NCBI GenBank assembly: GCA_016704325.1
Contig: JADJAG010000004.1
Span: forward strand, 558,001-622,000
Length of the DNA stretch: 64,000 bases
DNA from: Chitinophagaceae bacterium
Lineage (GTDB): Bacteria; Bacteroidota; Bacteroidia; Chitinophagales; UBA10324
Direction: 5' to 3'
The notes under the pieces were generated by a model. It saw only the letters and a list, made by a program, of their open reading frames with translations, made no database searches and was not told the origin of the DNA. Below, one piece after another: positions 35,111 through 44,409 of this stretch (positions are counted from its first letter, which is position 1; each line of letters starts with the position of its first letter). The position numbers were made by a program, and so were the translations under genes.

Positions 35111-37387
35111 ATGAGATTTTTACCCTTTCAGCTTGCAAACCAAAGCAAGTATTTTGTAGGATTGCTTTTTTTACTGAATAGTGTTACCACATTCACTTTT
35201 GCGCAATCTGCCTCTTACTGGCAGGATATCAATTCCGGAATGGTTTCGGCTTTTGGAACACGATACAGTACACCGGAAACTTATCGTACACTTCAGCTAA
35301 ACGCTGCTGCACTGCAGGCACATTTGCTCGCTGCACCTATGGAATTCAGTTCAGCAGCAAAGACCTCTATGGTAACCATCAGTCTCCCTATGCCGGGTGG
35401 GACTTTCGAGGATTTTCAGATTTTTGAATCACCGGTAATGGCGCCGGCATTGGCAGCCAAATACCCTGAGATTAAAACATATGCCGGAATTGGTATCAGC
35501 GATCCGCGGGCACATATCAGGTTAGATATTACTGCTTTGGGTTTTCATGCTATGATACTGTCACCAAGAGGTGATGTTTTTATTGATCCCATAAGCAATG
35601 AAAACCAGGATTATTACATCTCCTACAACAAGAAAGACCTGGTGCGTGAGTATGGCTTTGATTGTGAGGTGGCTGGAGAGGAAGAAGGTTCCTATGAATT
35701 GGAAAAGAAACATACACCACAATATAGAAGTTCAGGTGATCAGCTTAGAACATACAGGTTGGCGCTGGCTTGCACCGGTGAATATGCAAATACCAAGGGA
35801 GGTACCAAGACAGGTGCATTATCGGGAATGACCACTTCAATAAATAGGGTAACAGGCATTTATGAGTCAGAGTTTGGCATACGGCTGGAGTTAATAGCCA
35901 ATAATGACACGCTGATCCACCTGGTTTCTTCAACCGATCCCTATACCAACAATAACGGGGGCGTGATGCTGGATCAGAACCAGGATCATATCGATGATAT
36001 TATAGGCAATGCCAATTATGACATTGGCCATGTATTCAGCACAGGAGGAGGAGGTATAGCAGGTCTGGGAGTTGTATGTATTACAAATAAGAAAGCGAAT
36101 GGCGTAACCGGATTGCCCAATCCTACAGGAGATGGTTTTGATGTTGACTATGTTGCACATGAAATGGGCCACCAGTTTGGGGCTAATCATACTTTTAATT
36201 CGACCAGTGGCTCTTGTGGTGGTGGTAATAGGTGGCCGGGAACTGCTTTTGAACCCGGCAGCGGTTCTTCTATTATGGCTTATGCAGGTATCTGTTCTCC
36301 TAACGACCTTCAGGCACACAGCGATCCTTTTTTTCATGTAGGCAGCTATGATGAAATCAGTGATTATGCTTTTGAATCAGAAGGCTCTTCCTGCCCTGTT
36401 ATTATCGAAACCGGAAATTCGCTGCCGGTGGCTGAAGGCGGAAGCAATTACACGATACCATTTAAAACGTATTTTAAACTGACAGGCACAGGTTCAGATG
36501 CTGATGGCGATTCCCTTTCTTATATGTGGGAAGAAATTGACAAAGGCCCTGCTACAGGCATGAATGCGCCTACCGGCAATGCACCGAGTTTCAGAAGTTT
36601 AAAGGCAGATACGGTTCCTTATCGTTATTTCCCAAAGCTTTCCAGCATTGTAACTGGAGCGGTTTCCAATGGAGAAACGCTTCCTTCCTATGCACGCTCT
36701 CTGAAGTTCCGTTTTGTAGTGCGCGATAACAGGCCTAACGGTGGCGGGCTTACCTACGATGACAGCCCGGTAACGCTTTCTGTAATCAATACCGGAACTC
36801 CATTTAAGGTAATACATCCGAATACTGCCACAACCTGGGGCATCGGCAGCGAAATTTCTGTAGCCTGGGATGTTTCCTCAACCGATCTGTCACCTATTAA
36901 TTGCAGCCAGGTAAATATCCTGCTGTCGCTGGATGGTGGTTATACTTATCCTGTTACCTTATTGACCAATACGCCCAATGATGGTAGCGAAGTGTTTACC
37001 CTGCCTAATAATACTGACTTATTTACGGACAAAGCCCGCATTATGGTACAATCTGCAGGCAATGTATTTTTCGATATCTCTGACATAAATTTTGTGATTG
37101 ATGCAAGTGTAGGTATCCAGGCGGCTTCAGTTACATCTACCGGACTTGCTATTTATCCAAATCCAACGAACGGATTATTTAATATATCATTAAGTCAGGG
37201 AAATGATCCGGTTACACATCTATTTGTAAAGGATATTGTTGGCAGAGCTATTATTGCAAAGGTTGTTGGTACTTTGGCAGGTCAGCAGGAATTGCTGGTG
37301 GATCTTTCAGGACAACCCAATGGCATTTATATGGTAGAAGCAAAAACGGCGAATGGCAGCATGATCAGGAAAGTTGTAAAGCAATAA
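35111..37387 (+). CDS. T9SS-exported reprolysin-type zinc metallopeptidase (M12B-like)
   Basis: 758 residues. Signal peptide (to about 32, TFAQS), prodomain (about 35-205) and catalytic domain with the extended zinc motif HEMGHQFGANH (H350, E351, H354, H360) and a Met-turn IMAYAGIC downstream. Beta-sandwich domains (about 440-660) follow. The T9SS type A tail is at about 680-758 (LAIYPNPTNGLFNISL, NGIYMVEAKT, RKVVKQ). It is probably secreted and used for protein degradation or host-matrix breakdown. A clear terminator follows. Confidence 0.92.
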   Translation: MRFLPFQLANQSKYFVGLLFLLNSVTTFTFAQSASYWQDINSGMVSAFGTRYSTPETYRTLQLNAAALQAHLLAAPMEFSSAAKTSMVTISLPMPGGTFEDFQIFESPVMAPALAAKYPEIKTYAGIGISDPRAHIRLDITALGFHAMILSPRGDVFIDPISNENQDYYISYNKKDLVREYGFDCEVAGEEEGSYELEKKHTPQYRSSGDQLRTYRLALACTGEYANTKGGTKTGALSGMTTSINRVTGIYESEFGIRLELIANNDTLIHLVSSTDPYTNNNGGVMLDQNQDHIDDIIGNANYDIGHVFSTGGGGIAGLGVVCITNKKANGVTGLPNPTGDGFDVDYVAHEMGHQFGANHTFNSTSGSCGGGNRWPGTAFEPGSGSSIMAYAGICSPNDLQAHSDPFFHVGSYDEISDYAFESEGSSCPVIIETGNSLPVAEGGSNYTIPFKTYFKLTGTGSDADGDSLSYMWEEIDKGPATGMNAPTGNAPSFRSLKADTVPYRYFPKLSSIVTGAVSNGETLPSYARSLKFRFVVRDNRPNGGGLTYDDSPVTLSVINTGTPFKVIHPNTATTWGIGSEISVAWDVSSTDLSPINCSQVNILLSLDGGYTYPVTLLTNTPNDGSEVFTLPNNTDLFTDKARIMVQSAGNVFFDISDINFVIDASVGIQAASVTSTGLAIYPNPTNGLFNISLSQGNDPVTHLFVKDIVGRAIIAKVVGTLAGQQELLVDLSGQPNGIYMVEAKTANGSMIRKVVKQ

Positions 37388-37422
37388 AAGCACAGACAGA
37401 CCTAATTAGTTGATTGGTATTT

Positions 37423-37456
37423 CAAGAGGCGGCTTCAATGCCGCCTCTTGCTTTTT
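37423..37456 (+). terminator. Rho-independent terminator of the metallopeptidase gene
   Basis: An 11-bp perfect stem (CAAGAGGCGGC/GCCGCCTCTTG) with a 6-nt loop, followed by cttttt, 36 bp after the stop codon. Confidence 0.9.
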
Positions 37457-37650
37457 ATGTTTGCTTACCAGGAAGTTTTTTTCATCGGGTACCTTGGTAA
37501 AAGATTGATTCTTCCAAATTTGCCGACAGGATGCCGGCATTGGTTTGATGCAATAATTCATCACCCTGTTCAAAAAGCTAATTGAGTTTCGCGAATAATT
37601 TTTCCGGTATGAAGCATTCTTGTTATTTTAGGCAATCTAAATGCTAAACC

Positions 37651-39219
37651 ATGCTTAAGCAATACCTCCTTTTTACTGCACTTTTTATAATTGCATTTCC
37701 TGGTTTTTCTCAAACGCCTGACTGGAGTTCACAGATAGCCAATATCATCTATAACAACTGTACCTCCTGCCATCGGGAAGGCTACATTGCGCCTTTTACG
37801 CTGAGCAGTTATGAAGATGCTTTTGACAATGGCTTCGCAATTCAGGCTGCTGTGAATGCGCATATTATGCCACCGTGGCCACCTGACCCAAACTACCGGC
37901 ACTTTGCATATGAGGCAGTATTGGATCAATCGGAAATTGATGCCATCAATCAATGGGTAGATGGTGGTATGCCTTCCGGCGACCTGGCAACAGCACCTGA
38001 TCCGCCGGCGTTTAATAATGGGGCTTCTACGCTTTCCTCAATTGATCATACGATTCAGATACCAACCTATACGACACAGTATGCTGAAGATGAATACCGG
38101 TGGTTTGTGATTCCTTCTGAGTTTACAGAAACAATGTTTCTGAATGCGATTGAAATCATTCCGGGTAACTGGTCGCTGGTACATCATGTAGATATGTATT
38201 TTGACAGCACCGGACATTCCTATGAACAAGACCAGGAAGATCCATTGCCGGGCTTTAATTATACTACCGGATTTCCTGCCATGAACTACTACATTGGAGG
38301 ATGGTCCCCTGGCGGTAATGCAATAAAGCTTCCTGAAAACTGGGGCGTAAGAATTCCTGCAGGCGTTGATTTTGTATTAGAGATACATTATGCACCCGGC
38401 AACCAGGGTGCATTGGCTAGTACATTGGTAAATTTTAAGTATGTATCAGATACCAGTGTTGTTCGGGCGGTGATTGTGGACGTTCCAATTTATGATTTCC
38501 CGCCGAGCCTGATTAATCCACCATTGAAAATTTCTGCAAATGAGGTTAAAACATTTTTTCAGAAGTCGCAACCAATGCCAACTGATATGTCTTTCATCAG
38601 TCTTTCTCCGCACATGCATTTGATCGGCAGAACCTATAAGATTTGGTATGAAACTGCAGAAGGAGATTCCTTCCCGCTCATTGATATTCCGAACTGGGAT
38701 TTTCACTGGCAGATGTATTATATGTTTCCCTATATACAGAAAATTCCTGCAGGAGCAAGGATTTACAGTGAGGCCCTTTACGACAACACTCCCAATAATC
38801 CCTATAACCCGAATAATCCACCAATAACTGTGAAGCAAGGGCCGTATACCACCGATGAAATGCTGATGACGTTCATGTCCTTTACCGAGTATCAGCCTGG
38901 CGATGAAGATATATTGCTTGACAGTTCGATTATTGCAACAGGACAGGAAGTAATCAAAATAACAAAGGGTGAGATGAATGTTTATCCGAACCCTGCGGGG
39001 AATCATGTTTGGCTTACAGCAACCCTAAGTGGTAATGTAGCAACGCTAAGAATCATGAATGCGATAGGTACTGTTGTAAAACAATTACCCGAAATAAACA
39101 TTTCAAACGGCCAATTAAGAAAGGAGATTGACCTTTCCGAATTTCAGAATGGTTTATACTTCGTGGAGATAGTTTCCGGTAACCAGCATTTTTCTGCCAG
39201 CGTAATAAAGACGGATTAA
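37651..39219 (+). CDS. Cytochrome c/PHM-like copper-monooxygenase-fold protein with T9SS tail
   Basis: 522 residues. Signal peptide ending GFSQ. Heme-binding CTSCH (C37, C40, H41) in NCTSCHREGYIAPF, and HIMPPWPPDP. PHM-like histidine motifs LVHHVDMYF and SPHMHLIGRTYK, and NWDFHWQMYYMF. T9SS tail at about 440-522 (MNVYPNPAGNHVWLTA, NGLYFVEIVSG). Same family as the lipoprotein at 20620, but exported to the surface. Copper or heme redox chemistry is expected. Substrate unknown. Confidence 0.85.
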   Translation: MLKQYLLFTALFIIAFPGFSQTPDWSSQIANIIYNNCTSCHREGYIAPFTLSSYEDAFDNGFAIQAAVNAHIMPPWPPDPNYRHFAYEAVLDQSEIDAINQWVDGGMPSGDLATAPDPPAFNNGASTLSSIDHTIQIPTYTTQYAEDEYRWFVIPSEFTETMFLNAIEIIPGNWSLVHHVDMYFDSTGHSYEQDQEDPLPGFNYTTGFPAMNYYIGGWSPGGNAIKLPENWGVRIPAGVDFVLEIHYAPGNQGALASTLVNFKYVSDTSVVRAVIVDVPIYDFPPSLINPPLKISANEVKTFFQKSQPMPTDMSFISLSPHMHLIGRTYKIWYETAEGDSFPLIDIPNWDFHWQMYYMFPYIQKIPAGARIYSEALYDNTPNNPYNPNNPPITVKQGPYTTDEMLMTFMSFTEYQPGDEDILLDSSIIATGQEVIKITKGEMNVYPNPAGNHVWLTATLSGNVATLRIMNAIGTVVKQLPEINISNGQLRKEIDLSEFQNGLYFVEIVSGNQHFSASVIKTD

Positions 39220-39270
39220 GAGCGGTAAGAATATGCACTGTTTTTAGCAGCACGGAACGTGGGAATACTT

Positions 39271-39822
39271 TTATTTGATACCTAAGTTAGTTGGAAGTTG
39301 ATCTAAACTGATTAGATTGTTATCCTGAATGTATTGTGACAGACCGGCCGATCCCTTTTTTTCAGCCCATTCAAAATGCTGACTGCGTTCACCGGTATAT
39401 TCATAGCGTGGCACACCAAAGCCACACGAAGTTTGCACTTTAGTTATTGTTGCCTGAATAATTTGCCGGGTGCTTGGATATGTTTTAAACTTTGCAGAAA
39501 GTGCAGGCCACTCTTCATCACCAGGTAAGATGGTCCGGCCTTTTCCATAAAGACGAAGTATGGTTGGAACAGCATCGAAGGAACAAAACATAAAGGTGAT
39601 CCTGCCATTTTCCAGAGTATGGGCGGAGGTCTCATTTCCGCTGCTGATCAGATCCATGTAAGCTACGCTATTTGGAGAAAGCACTTTAAAACAATCCAGT
39701 CCTTTTGGTGAAAGATTGATATGCCCTTCTTTACTCAAGGGCGCTGTGGCAACAAAAAAAAGGTGTTGTCTTTCAATAAATTGCTGTTGATGCGCAGTAA
39801 TGGAATCATAGAACTTTCCCAT
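39271..39822 (-). CDS. Pyridoxamine 5'-phosphate oxidase-like flavoprotein
   Basis: 183 residues with a split-barrel FMN-binding fold: FFVATAPLSKEGHINLSPKGLD near the start, then AYMDLISSGNETSAHTLENGRITFMF. It matches the family of small FMN-binding proteins annotated as pyridoxamine phosphate oxidase-like. A biosynthetic PdxH role is unlikely because of sequence divergence. The substrate is unknown. It converges on the cytochrome gene at 37651-39219. Confidence 0.85.
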   Translation of the reverse strand: MGKFYDSITAHQQQFIERQHLFFVATAPLSKEGHINLSPKGLDCFKVLSPNSVAYMDLISSGNETSAHTLENGRITFMFCSFDAVPTILRLYGKGRTILPGDEEWPALSAKFKTYPSTRQIIQATITKVQTSCGFGVPRYEYTGERSQHFEWAEKKGSAGLSQYIQDNNLISLDQLPTNLGIK

Positions 39823-39874
39823 TTCGGATGGATGGTTGTTTTTTTGTCAGCAGGCAATGCAAGTGCCGTACAAG

Positions 39875-40384
39875 CTAGTATTTAATGGTGCTTGCAATTT
39901 TATCGTATAATTCCCGGTATTTTGGCAAAGCCTGCATGCTGGTTACCATGGTAAGAATGAGCAAGGATTTTCCACTGTTGGCAAAATATACATAGTTGAT
40001 GACATCTTCATTTCCGGGATTATATTTATGTGTTTCAACAAGCCATTTGTACTTACGGCCGTGTATTTCTTTTTCGCCCTGCTCCAATATTCTAAATCCC
40101 GGTGCCTTACTGATATAACCCATAAACTCTTTGTAAGAGGTTTCCAGGTCCGCAGGCTTATCATAAAGCACATTTACCGTAAACTGCTCCCGCACCACAT
40201 CAGTACTGTCTGTTGCTCTTCGTACTGCACGAAAGCTCGTTGATTTATCTTTTGGAACACCATATCGCCAGGTGTTGGGAACTCCGATTTCAAAACGGTT
40301 AACGCTGTCTTCGTAAATAAGCAAGCTCTGTGCAACAACGGTAATTGGAAATAAGAAAAGCAGCAGCAAAAATAATGGTCTCAT
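39875..40384 (-). CDS. Small secreted protein, PsbP/DUF1795-like fold
   Basis: 169 residues with a signal peptide ending VVAQS. NRFEIGVPNTWRYGVPKDK and KSLLILTMVTSMQALPKYRELYDKIAST match small secreted proteins with a PsbP/Mog1-like alpha-beta fold. No catalytic residues are evident. It lies 52 bp upstream of the flavoprotein gene on the same strand and is possibly cotranscribed with it. Confidence 0.65.
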   Translation of the reverse strand: MRPLFLLLLFLFPITVVAQSLLIYEDSVNRFEIGVPNTWRYGVPKDKSTSFRAVRRATDSTDVVREQFTVNVLYDKPADLETSYKEFMGYISKAPGFRILEQGEKEIHGRKYKWLVETHKYNPGNEDVINYVYFANSGKSLLILTMVTSMQALPKYRELYDKIASTIKY

Positions 40385-40598
40385 CTTTTTTGATTTAAGT
40401 GGATGTTTTCATTAAGGTTGATTAAAGTGCAACAGTATTATAATATTCCTGGTGATGCCTTCAAAAATATAAAAACCAGGGAAACTGCAATACTGAACTT
40501 TCAATAAATTACCAGGAGGTGAATAGTTTCTCTCAAAACGATTTTATAACGCTTAGCTGTTTTGAACTTGTTTGGTTGACAGGACCCTTGCAGGCCGG

Positions 40599-40837
40599 CC
40601 TTCGACTTCGCTCAGGGCAACCCTTCGGCTACGCTCAGGGCAAAGGAAAATCCGTTCGCTGAGCGAAGCCGAAGCGCCGGATTTTCAGGAAACAGTGTGC
40701 TAAATTTTTGCGCCCTTCGACTCCGCTCAGGGCAAGCCTTCGACTACGCTCAGGGAGCAAAAATTTATGCCCTTCGGCTCCGCTCAGGGCAAAGGAAAAT
40801 CCGGTCGCTGAGCGGAGCCGAAGCGCTGGATTTTCAT
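40599..40837. repeat. Composite block of CCTTCGACTCCGCTCAGG palindromes
   Basis: Seven copies of [cg]cttcg[ga]ct[ta/cc]cgctcaggg in both orientations (40599, 40621, 40657, 40712, 40736, 40769, 40806). A 67-bp unit with gaaaatccg...cggattttc arms occurs twice (40621-40687, 40770-40837). Between them aaatttttgc and gcaaaaattt form another stem. The rest of the 40385-41034 gap shows nothing else. Confidence 0.8.
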
Positions 40838-41034
40838 GAGTATATTCAGGTAAAGAAAGATTAGTTTCTTAACAAGAAAGGAAAATAGCAAGTCCTGCCG
40901 GCCACTAAGCAATTGACGCATGATTCAGCACTAAAATTCAAATGATGCAATAAGGCTTTCTTTTCAAAAATATTTCTGAGAGCGAACGGTTCTATATAGG
41001 TAAACGTAAATGCAGGGATGCATTTCTTTGTAAG

Positions 41035-41406
41035 TCAATCTTTAAATTTAATTTTTCCTGTCCGGTATAAGTCTAATGATTGCTGTAAAATAGTTCCAAT
41101 AGTTTTTACCGGCAAATTTTTATTCGGATTGACTCTGAAAATCTTCATCCTGGAACGTTTGCCTGCTTCTAATGCAGGATGTAACAGGTGTTTTCCCTCT
41201 ACCATCAGAAGATAGGGCTCTTCCGTAATTTTATCAATCCATAAATAACAGAAGCTCTTCTTCCTGTAACAGAAGCAAGGCATACCATACTTCTGCGTTT
41301 CTGTAATAGTTGGGTCTTGTTTTAGAATGATACTTCGCAAAGCAAGCAGACAGCTCTTATTCGGTTCTTCTTTATTCAAATAGAAGGTATCAATTTCCCG
41401 GATCAT
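41035..41406 (-). CDS. DUF1801 (YdhG-like) domain protein
   Basis: 123 residues, close to usual DUF1801 length. MIREIDTFYLNKEEPNKSCL, ITETQKYGMPCFCYRKKSFCYLW and KIKFKD are the family pattern. The YdhG/DUF1801 fold is small and of unknown biochemical role. No neighbour on its strand. Confidence 0.75.
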   Translation of the reverse strand: MIREIDTFYLNKEEPNKSCLLALRSIILKQDPTITETQKYGMPCFCYRKKSFCYLWIDKITEEPYLLMVEGKHLLHPALEAGKRSRMKIFRVNPNKNLPVKTIGTILQQSLDLYRTGKIKFKD

Positions 41407-41560
41407 ATTAGTTGTCGTTCCATTTTCTCAATTGCGCTAATTTGCAAATGCACTATAAGCACTAGCAAACAGCGTGCAGGATATACAAATAATACGTAGG
41501 AAGATAATCAATAGCAAAGTTTCCCGGGAGTATGCCAAGATGTTCTGCTTGTCAGGTACA

Positions 41561-41663
41561 GGTATACGTAAGCCAGCGATGTAATGTCAATTGAATATTG
41601 ATTGTTTGACAAATATCCAATATTCAGCACCCAATAATCAATATCCAATTTGTCGTATACCCG
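41561..41663 (-). mobile_element. MITE-like element, copy 3 (shortened)
   Basis: The ends ggtatacg (41561) and caatttgtcgtataccc (to 41663) match the ends of the element at 19578. The inner agccagcgatgtaatgtcaa and ttgaatattg match that copy in the opposite orientation. The flanks do not show a clear duplication. Confidence 0.6.
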
Positions 41664-41676
41664 GTTGCCCTACGTA

Positions 41677-42525
41677 CTAATTAATCGCAGGAGTAATCTC
41701 AACCCGGCGGTTTTTTGCACGGCCTTCGGCAGTAGTATTGTCTGCTATTGGGTTGCTTTCTCCACGCCCGGCGGCAAACAAGTGATCAGCTTTTACACCG
41801 GCTTTCACAAAATAGCTCACTACTGCATTTGCGCGTTTATTAGAAAGATCCATATTGGCGTTGTCGTTACCCTCATTATCGGTATAGCCGTTTACAAGCC
41901 AGGCACTATTCGGATGTGCTATCATTACTGCAGCAATTTTGTCAAGAGCCGGATAGGATGCCTTGGTGATGATGGCCTTGCCGGTTTCAAACTGTATAGA
42001 AGTAGCATTTTCTGCAATGGAAGAAGTTTCGCCGGAAGTGAGTGTGGTATCGAGTTCAAAGTGGGAAAACATGACAGGAGCATCAATCATTTTTCCCGGT
42101 TCAGGTTTCAGATAGTCAATAAAATAAAGACGTGCTTTTCTTTTTCCCTCCAGGATATATACCGGTGACATGGCTTCTTCAATTTTATATGGAATTTGTC
42201 CGACCGTTTCACGATAGAAATTATTGTCCAGGGTACCTCTCGTTTCTGTCATGGAACCATCTTCGCGGGGTATATACAAGGGTAGTACGATATTACCATT
42301 CTTAACTAGGATTTGCCCGACGATACAATTAGCTTTACCATTGGCCTCTACCACGGCTACAGAAACTTTTTGCATACCATCCGGAACCGGATTGGTGCCA
42401 CGCGATTTGAACATAAAGTTGTAATCGTCGAAGCAATTCTTGCGGGTATTGGCATCTTGTGCGTAGCCGTTTATCGTACAATACGTAATAGAAACAGTGA
42501 TGAGGAGTAGTCTTTTAAGATTCAT
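41677..42525 (-). CDS. OmpA-family outer-membrane protein
   Basis: 282 residues from the ATG at 42525 (MNLKRLLLITVSITYCTINGYAQ, signal peptide). The frame is open to 42558. The N-terminal half is a beta region of unknown type. The C-terminal OmpA peptidoglycan-binding domain (about 175-282) carries SIQFETGKAIITKASYPAL, VNGYTDNEGND and NLSNKRANAV-like repeats ending GRAKNRRVEITPAIN. It probably anchors the outer membrane to peptidoglycan. Substrate or partner unknown. Confidence 0.88.
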   Translation of the reverse strand: MNLKRLLLITVSITYCTINGYAQDANTRKNCFDDYNFMFKSRGTNPVPDGMQKVSVAVVEANGKANCIVGQILVKNGNIVLPLYIPREDGSMTETRGTLDNNFYRETVGQIPYKIEEAMSPVYILEGKRKARLYFIDYLKPEPGKMIDAPVMFSHFELDTTLTSGETSSIAENATSIQFETGKAIITKASYPALDKIAAVMIAHPNSAWLVNGYTDNEGNDNANMDLSNKRANAVVSYFVKAGVKADHLFAAGRGESNPIADNTTAEGRAKNRRVEITPAIN

Positions 42526-42784
42526 AAAAACTGGTTTAAAGGTTTGGGTTACTTGCAACGGGCAATTCTGAAAATTGCTGACAGTTGACTTTCAAAGGTA
42601 AACAAATTAGCAGATTTAGCATGCCTGGCATGAGAGCTGTTTTCAGAATGGCTGTCCGGCTGATGATAATATAGTCGCTGCCAGTCCAATTATGTAGTTG
42701 CTTCTGCCAAACGAGGTACTGATATTCACATAACCAGCATTTTACGGATGCAAACGGAAAAACCTCACAAATGCAATGGTGCGC

Positions 42785-43726
42785 TTAGCGGCCGGCCGTT
42801 CGTGCCTTCAAACTCTCAATAAGTATGCTAACGCCTTCTTCAGGGGCTGTTGCGGCAATGCCAAATCGCTGCTCAAAATTGGTGCTATCGAATATATAAT
42901 CTTGTTCATTTTGATAAATCATCTCCGGAAACTCTTTCATGATCGGTATAAACAGTCCAAGTATTTTTATCATCCAAACAGGTACCATTTGAATTTTAGC
43001 CTCGGCCTTTAGTTGATCGGCAATTAACTGAATCCATTGCCGGTTCGTTAATTTATCTTTCGTGGTTGGAACATGCCATACCTGGTTATATGCATCCGTT
43101 GTGTTTCCAAGTAATGCTGTTGCCCTGGCTGCATCCGGTGTATAGGTATAAGTATGAATTTTGTCGACATTGCCAAATGCCTGCGCTTTTTTTCCTTTCA
43201 TAAGATTATCAGCAACCATGATGTTGAGGGCGCTGGTTTTATTATCAGGACCATAAAAATCAGCCGACCTGGCAATAAGGGCAGTAAGGGTATTTTTCTC
43301 CACTTCATTCATGATCATCTCATGCAGTTGTTGCCTTACCGCTCCTTTCTTACTCGGAGCATGAATTGGCGAACTTTCCGTCATATGCGGTATTGCAGAC
43401 TTGTCATACAGATATACATTATCGAAAAAAACGAGTTTAGCATGATGCGCTTTGCATGCATCAATTACTGCTTTCATAAATGTTGGCCATATTTTTTGCC
43501 AGACACTTAATTTATATTCGAAGCCAATAACAACATAAACCACATCACTTCCGGCTATTGCTTTATCAATTTGAGTTAAATCATTTACATCAATCGGGAA
43601 AAGTTCATCTGTTTCATTAACCCTTTTTGGGTTTCTGCTTACCAGGCGAATTTTGTCTGTATAATTCTTTAATTCCTTTGCTAAAGGTGTTCCAATTGCT
43701 CCTCCTGCTCCTAGTATTGTTTGCAT
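42785..43726 (-). CDS. NAD(P)-binding epimerase/reductase, SDR-like
   Basis: 313 residues from the ATG at 43726 (MQTILGAGGAIGTPLAKEL). The longer frame to 43810 reads through a repeat element. Rossmann motif GAGGAIG, DVVYVVIGFEYK, VFFDNVYLYD (SDR Tyr region) and ARSADFYGP. It matches extended or atypical SDR and NAD-dependent epimerase proteins. The substrate is unknown. It is separated from the following three-gene module by a palindromic element. Confidence 0.8.
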   Translation of the reverse strand: MQTILGAGGAIGTPLAKELKNYTDKIRLVSRNPKRVNETDELFPIDVNDLTQIDKAIAGSDVVYVVIGFEYKLSVWQKIWPTFMKAVIDACKAHHAKLVFFDNVYLYDKSAIPHMTESSPIHAPSKKGAVRQQLHEMIMNEVEKNTLTALIARSADFYGPDNKTSALNIMVADNLMKGKKAQAFGNVDKIHTYTYTPDAARATALLGNTTDAYNQVWHVPTTKDKLTNRQWIQLIADQLKAEAKIQMVPVWMIKILGLFIPIMKEFPEMIYQNEQDYIFDSTNFEQRFGIAATAPEEGVSILIESLKARTAGR

Positions 43727-43772
43727 ATTGATTATTGTATTTTTTATGGGTAATGTTTGATGATTGAAGGTG

Positions 43773-43900
43773 ACGTTTTGCGGCTTTGCGTTCGGGCGGG
43801 ATTTTAGCATTGCACTTGATACGAAGAACCTAACTCAAATATACGCACAAAGCGTCAAGCGAAGTACGAAACCCCGCCTGACGCAAAACCGCTGTATAGG
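43773..43900. repeat. Imperfect long palindrome, cassette-boundary-like (copy 1)
   Basis: The left arm acgttttgcggctttgcg..gggcgggatttt pairs imperfectly with the right arm aaccccgcctgacgcaaaac, with about 80 bp between. The left end aligns with the element at 46015 (acgttttcgggcttggcg..ggtggcgattttt). No open reading frame lies inside. Confidence 0.55.
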
Positions 43901-43916
43901 CTGCCCTTCTGTTTGT

Positions 43917-44402
43917 TTATTTTGTTTTATTAAACATGTATCTCGCAATTTTCCATACTCCATCTACCTTTTCAAATACAAAAAGTTCTCTATTTGCTTC
44001 CGGTGCTTCAACTCCATTTGCAAGTATTTTAACTGATCCTTTTGAACTGGTTACTGCAAAAGCCATGTTTCCTTCTACTTCAATTTCTTCAATAAAAAAC
44101 TCAATGTTCAGTTGAATTTGAGAAAATACAAATTCATACGATTTTAGAATTCCTTCTGAGCCTATACCTGATGGTGCTTGTGCTGGCATGAATACCCCAT
44201 CTTTAGTATAAAGAGACTGAGCTAATTTTGCATCTGAAGTGTTCAATGATTTTTTGTATTCACTCAGAAGCGCCTCGATTTTTTGTTTTTCTTCTTTTAT
44301 CATGATTTCTGTTTTTTCTTTAGTTGTTTCTACTGATTCTTTTTTTTCATTGCATGATGCCATAATAATGGCTGCAAATAAGTATAATGCTGTTTTTTTC
44401 AT
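43917..44402 (-). CDS. SnoaL/NTF2-like lipoprotein (DUF4440-like)
   Basis: 161 residues from the ATG at 44402 (MKKTALYLFAAIIMASC, lipobox MASC). The frame is open to 44432. EALLSEYKKSLNTSDAKLAQSLYTKDGVFMPAQAP and ELFVFEKVDGVWKIARYMFN are typical of SnoaL/DUF4440 cone-shaped folds. Enzymatic role not known. It lies 7 bp after the NmrA-like gene, so it is probably cotranscribed. Confidence 0.82.
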   Translation of the reverse strand: MKKTALYLFAAIIMASCNEKKESVETTKEKTEIMIKEEKQKIEALLSEYKKSLNTSDAKLAQSLYTKDGVFMPAQAPSGIGSEGILKSYEFVFSQIQLNIEFFIEEIEVEGNMAFAVTSSKGSVKILANGVEAPEANRELFVFEKVDGVWKIARYMFNKTK

Positions 44403-44409
44403 GTTTAAA

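Noticed and set aside
43727..43810. N-terminal extension of the SDR-like protein at 42785-43726
   Set aside because: The added codons are part of the palindromic element, and the Rossmann motif begins right after the ATG at 43726.
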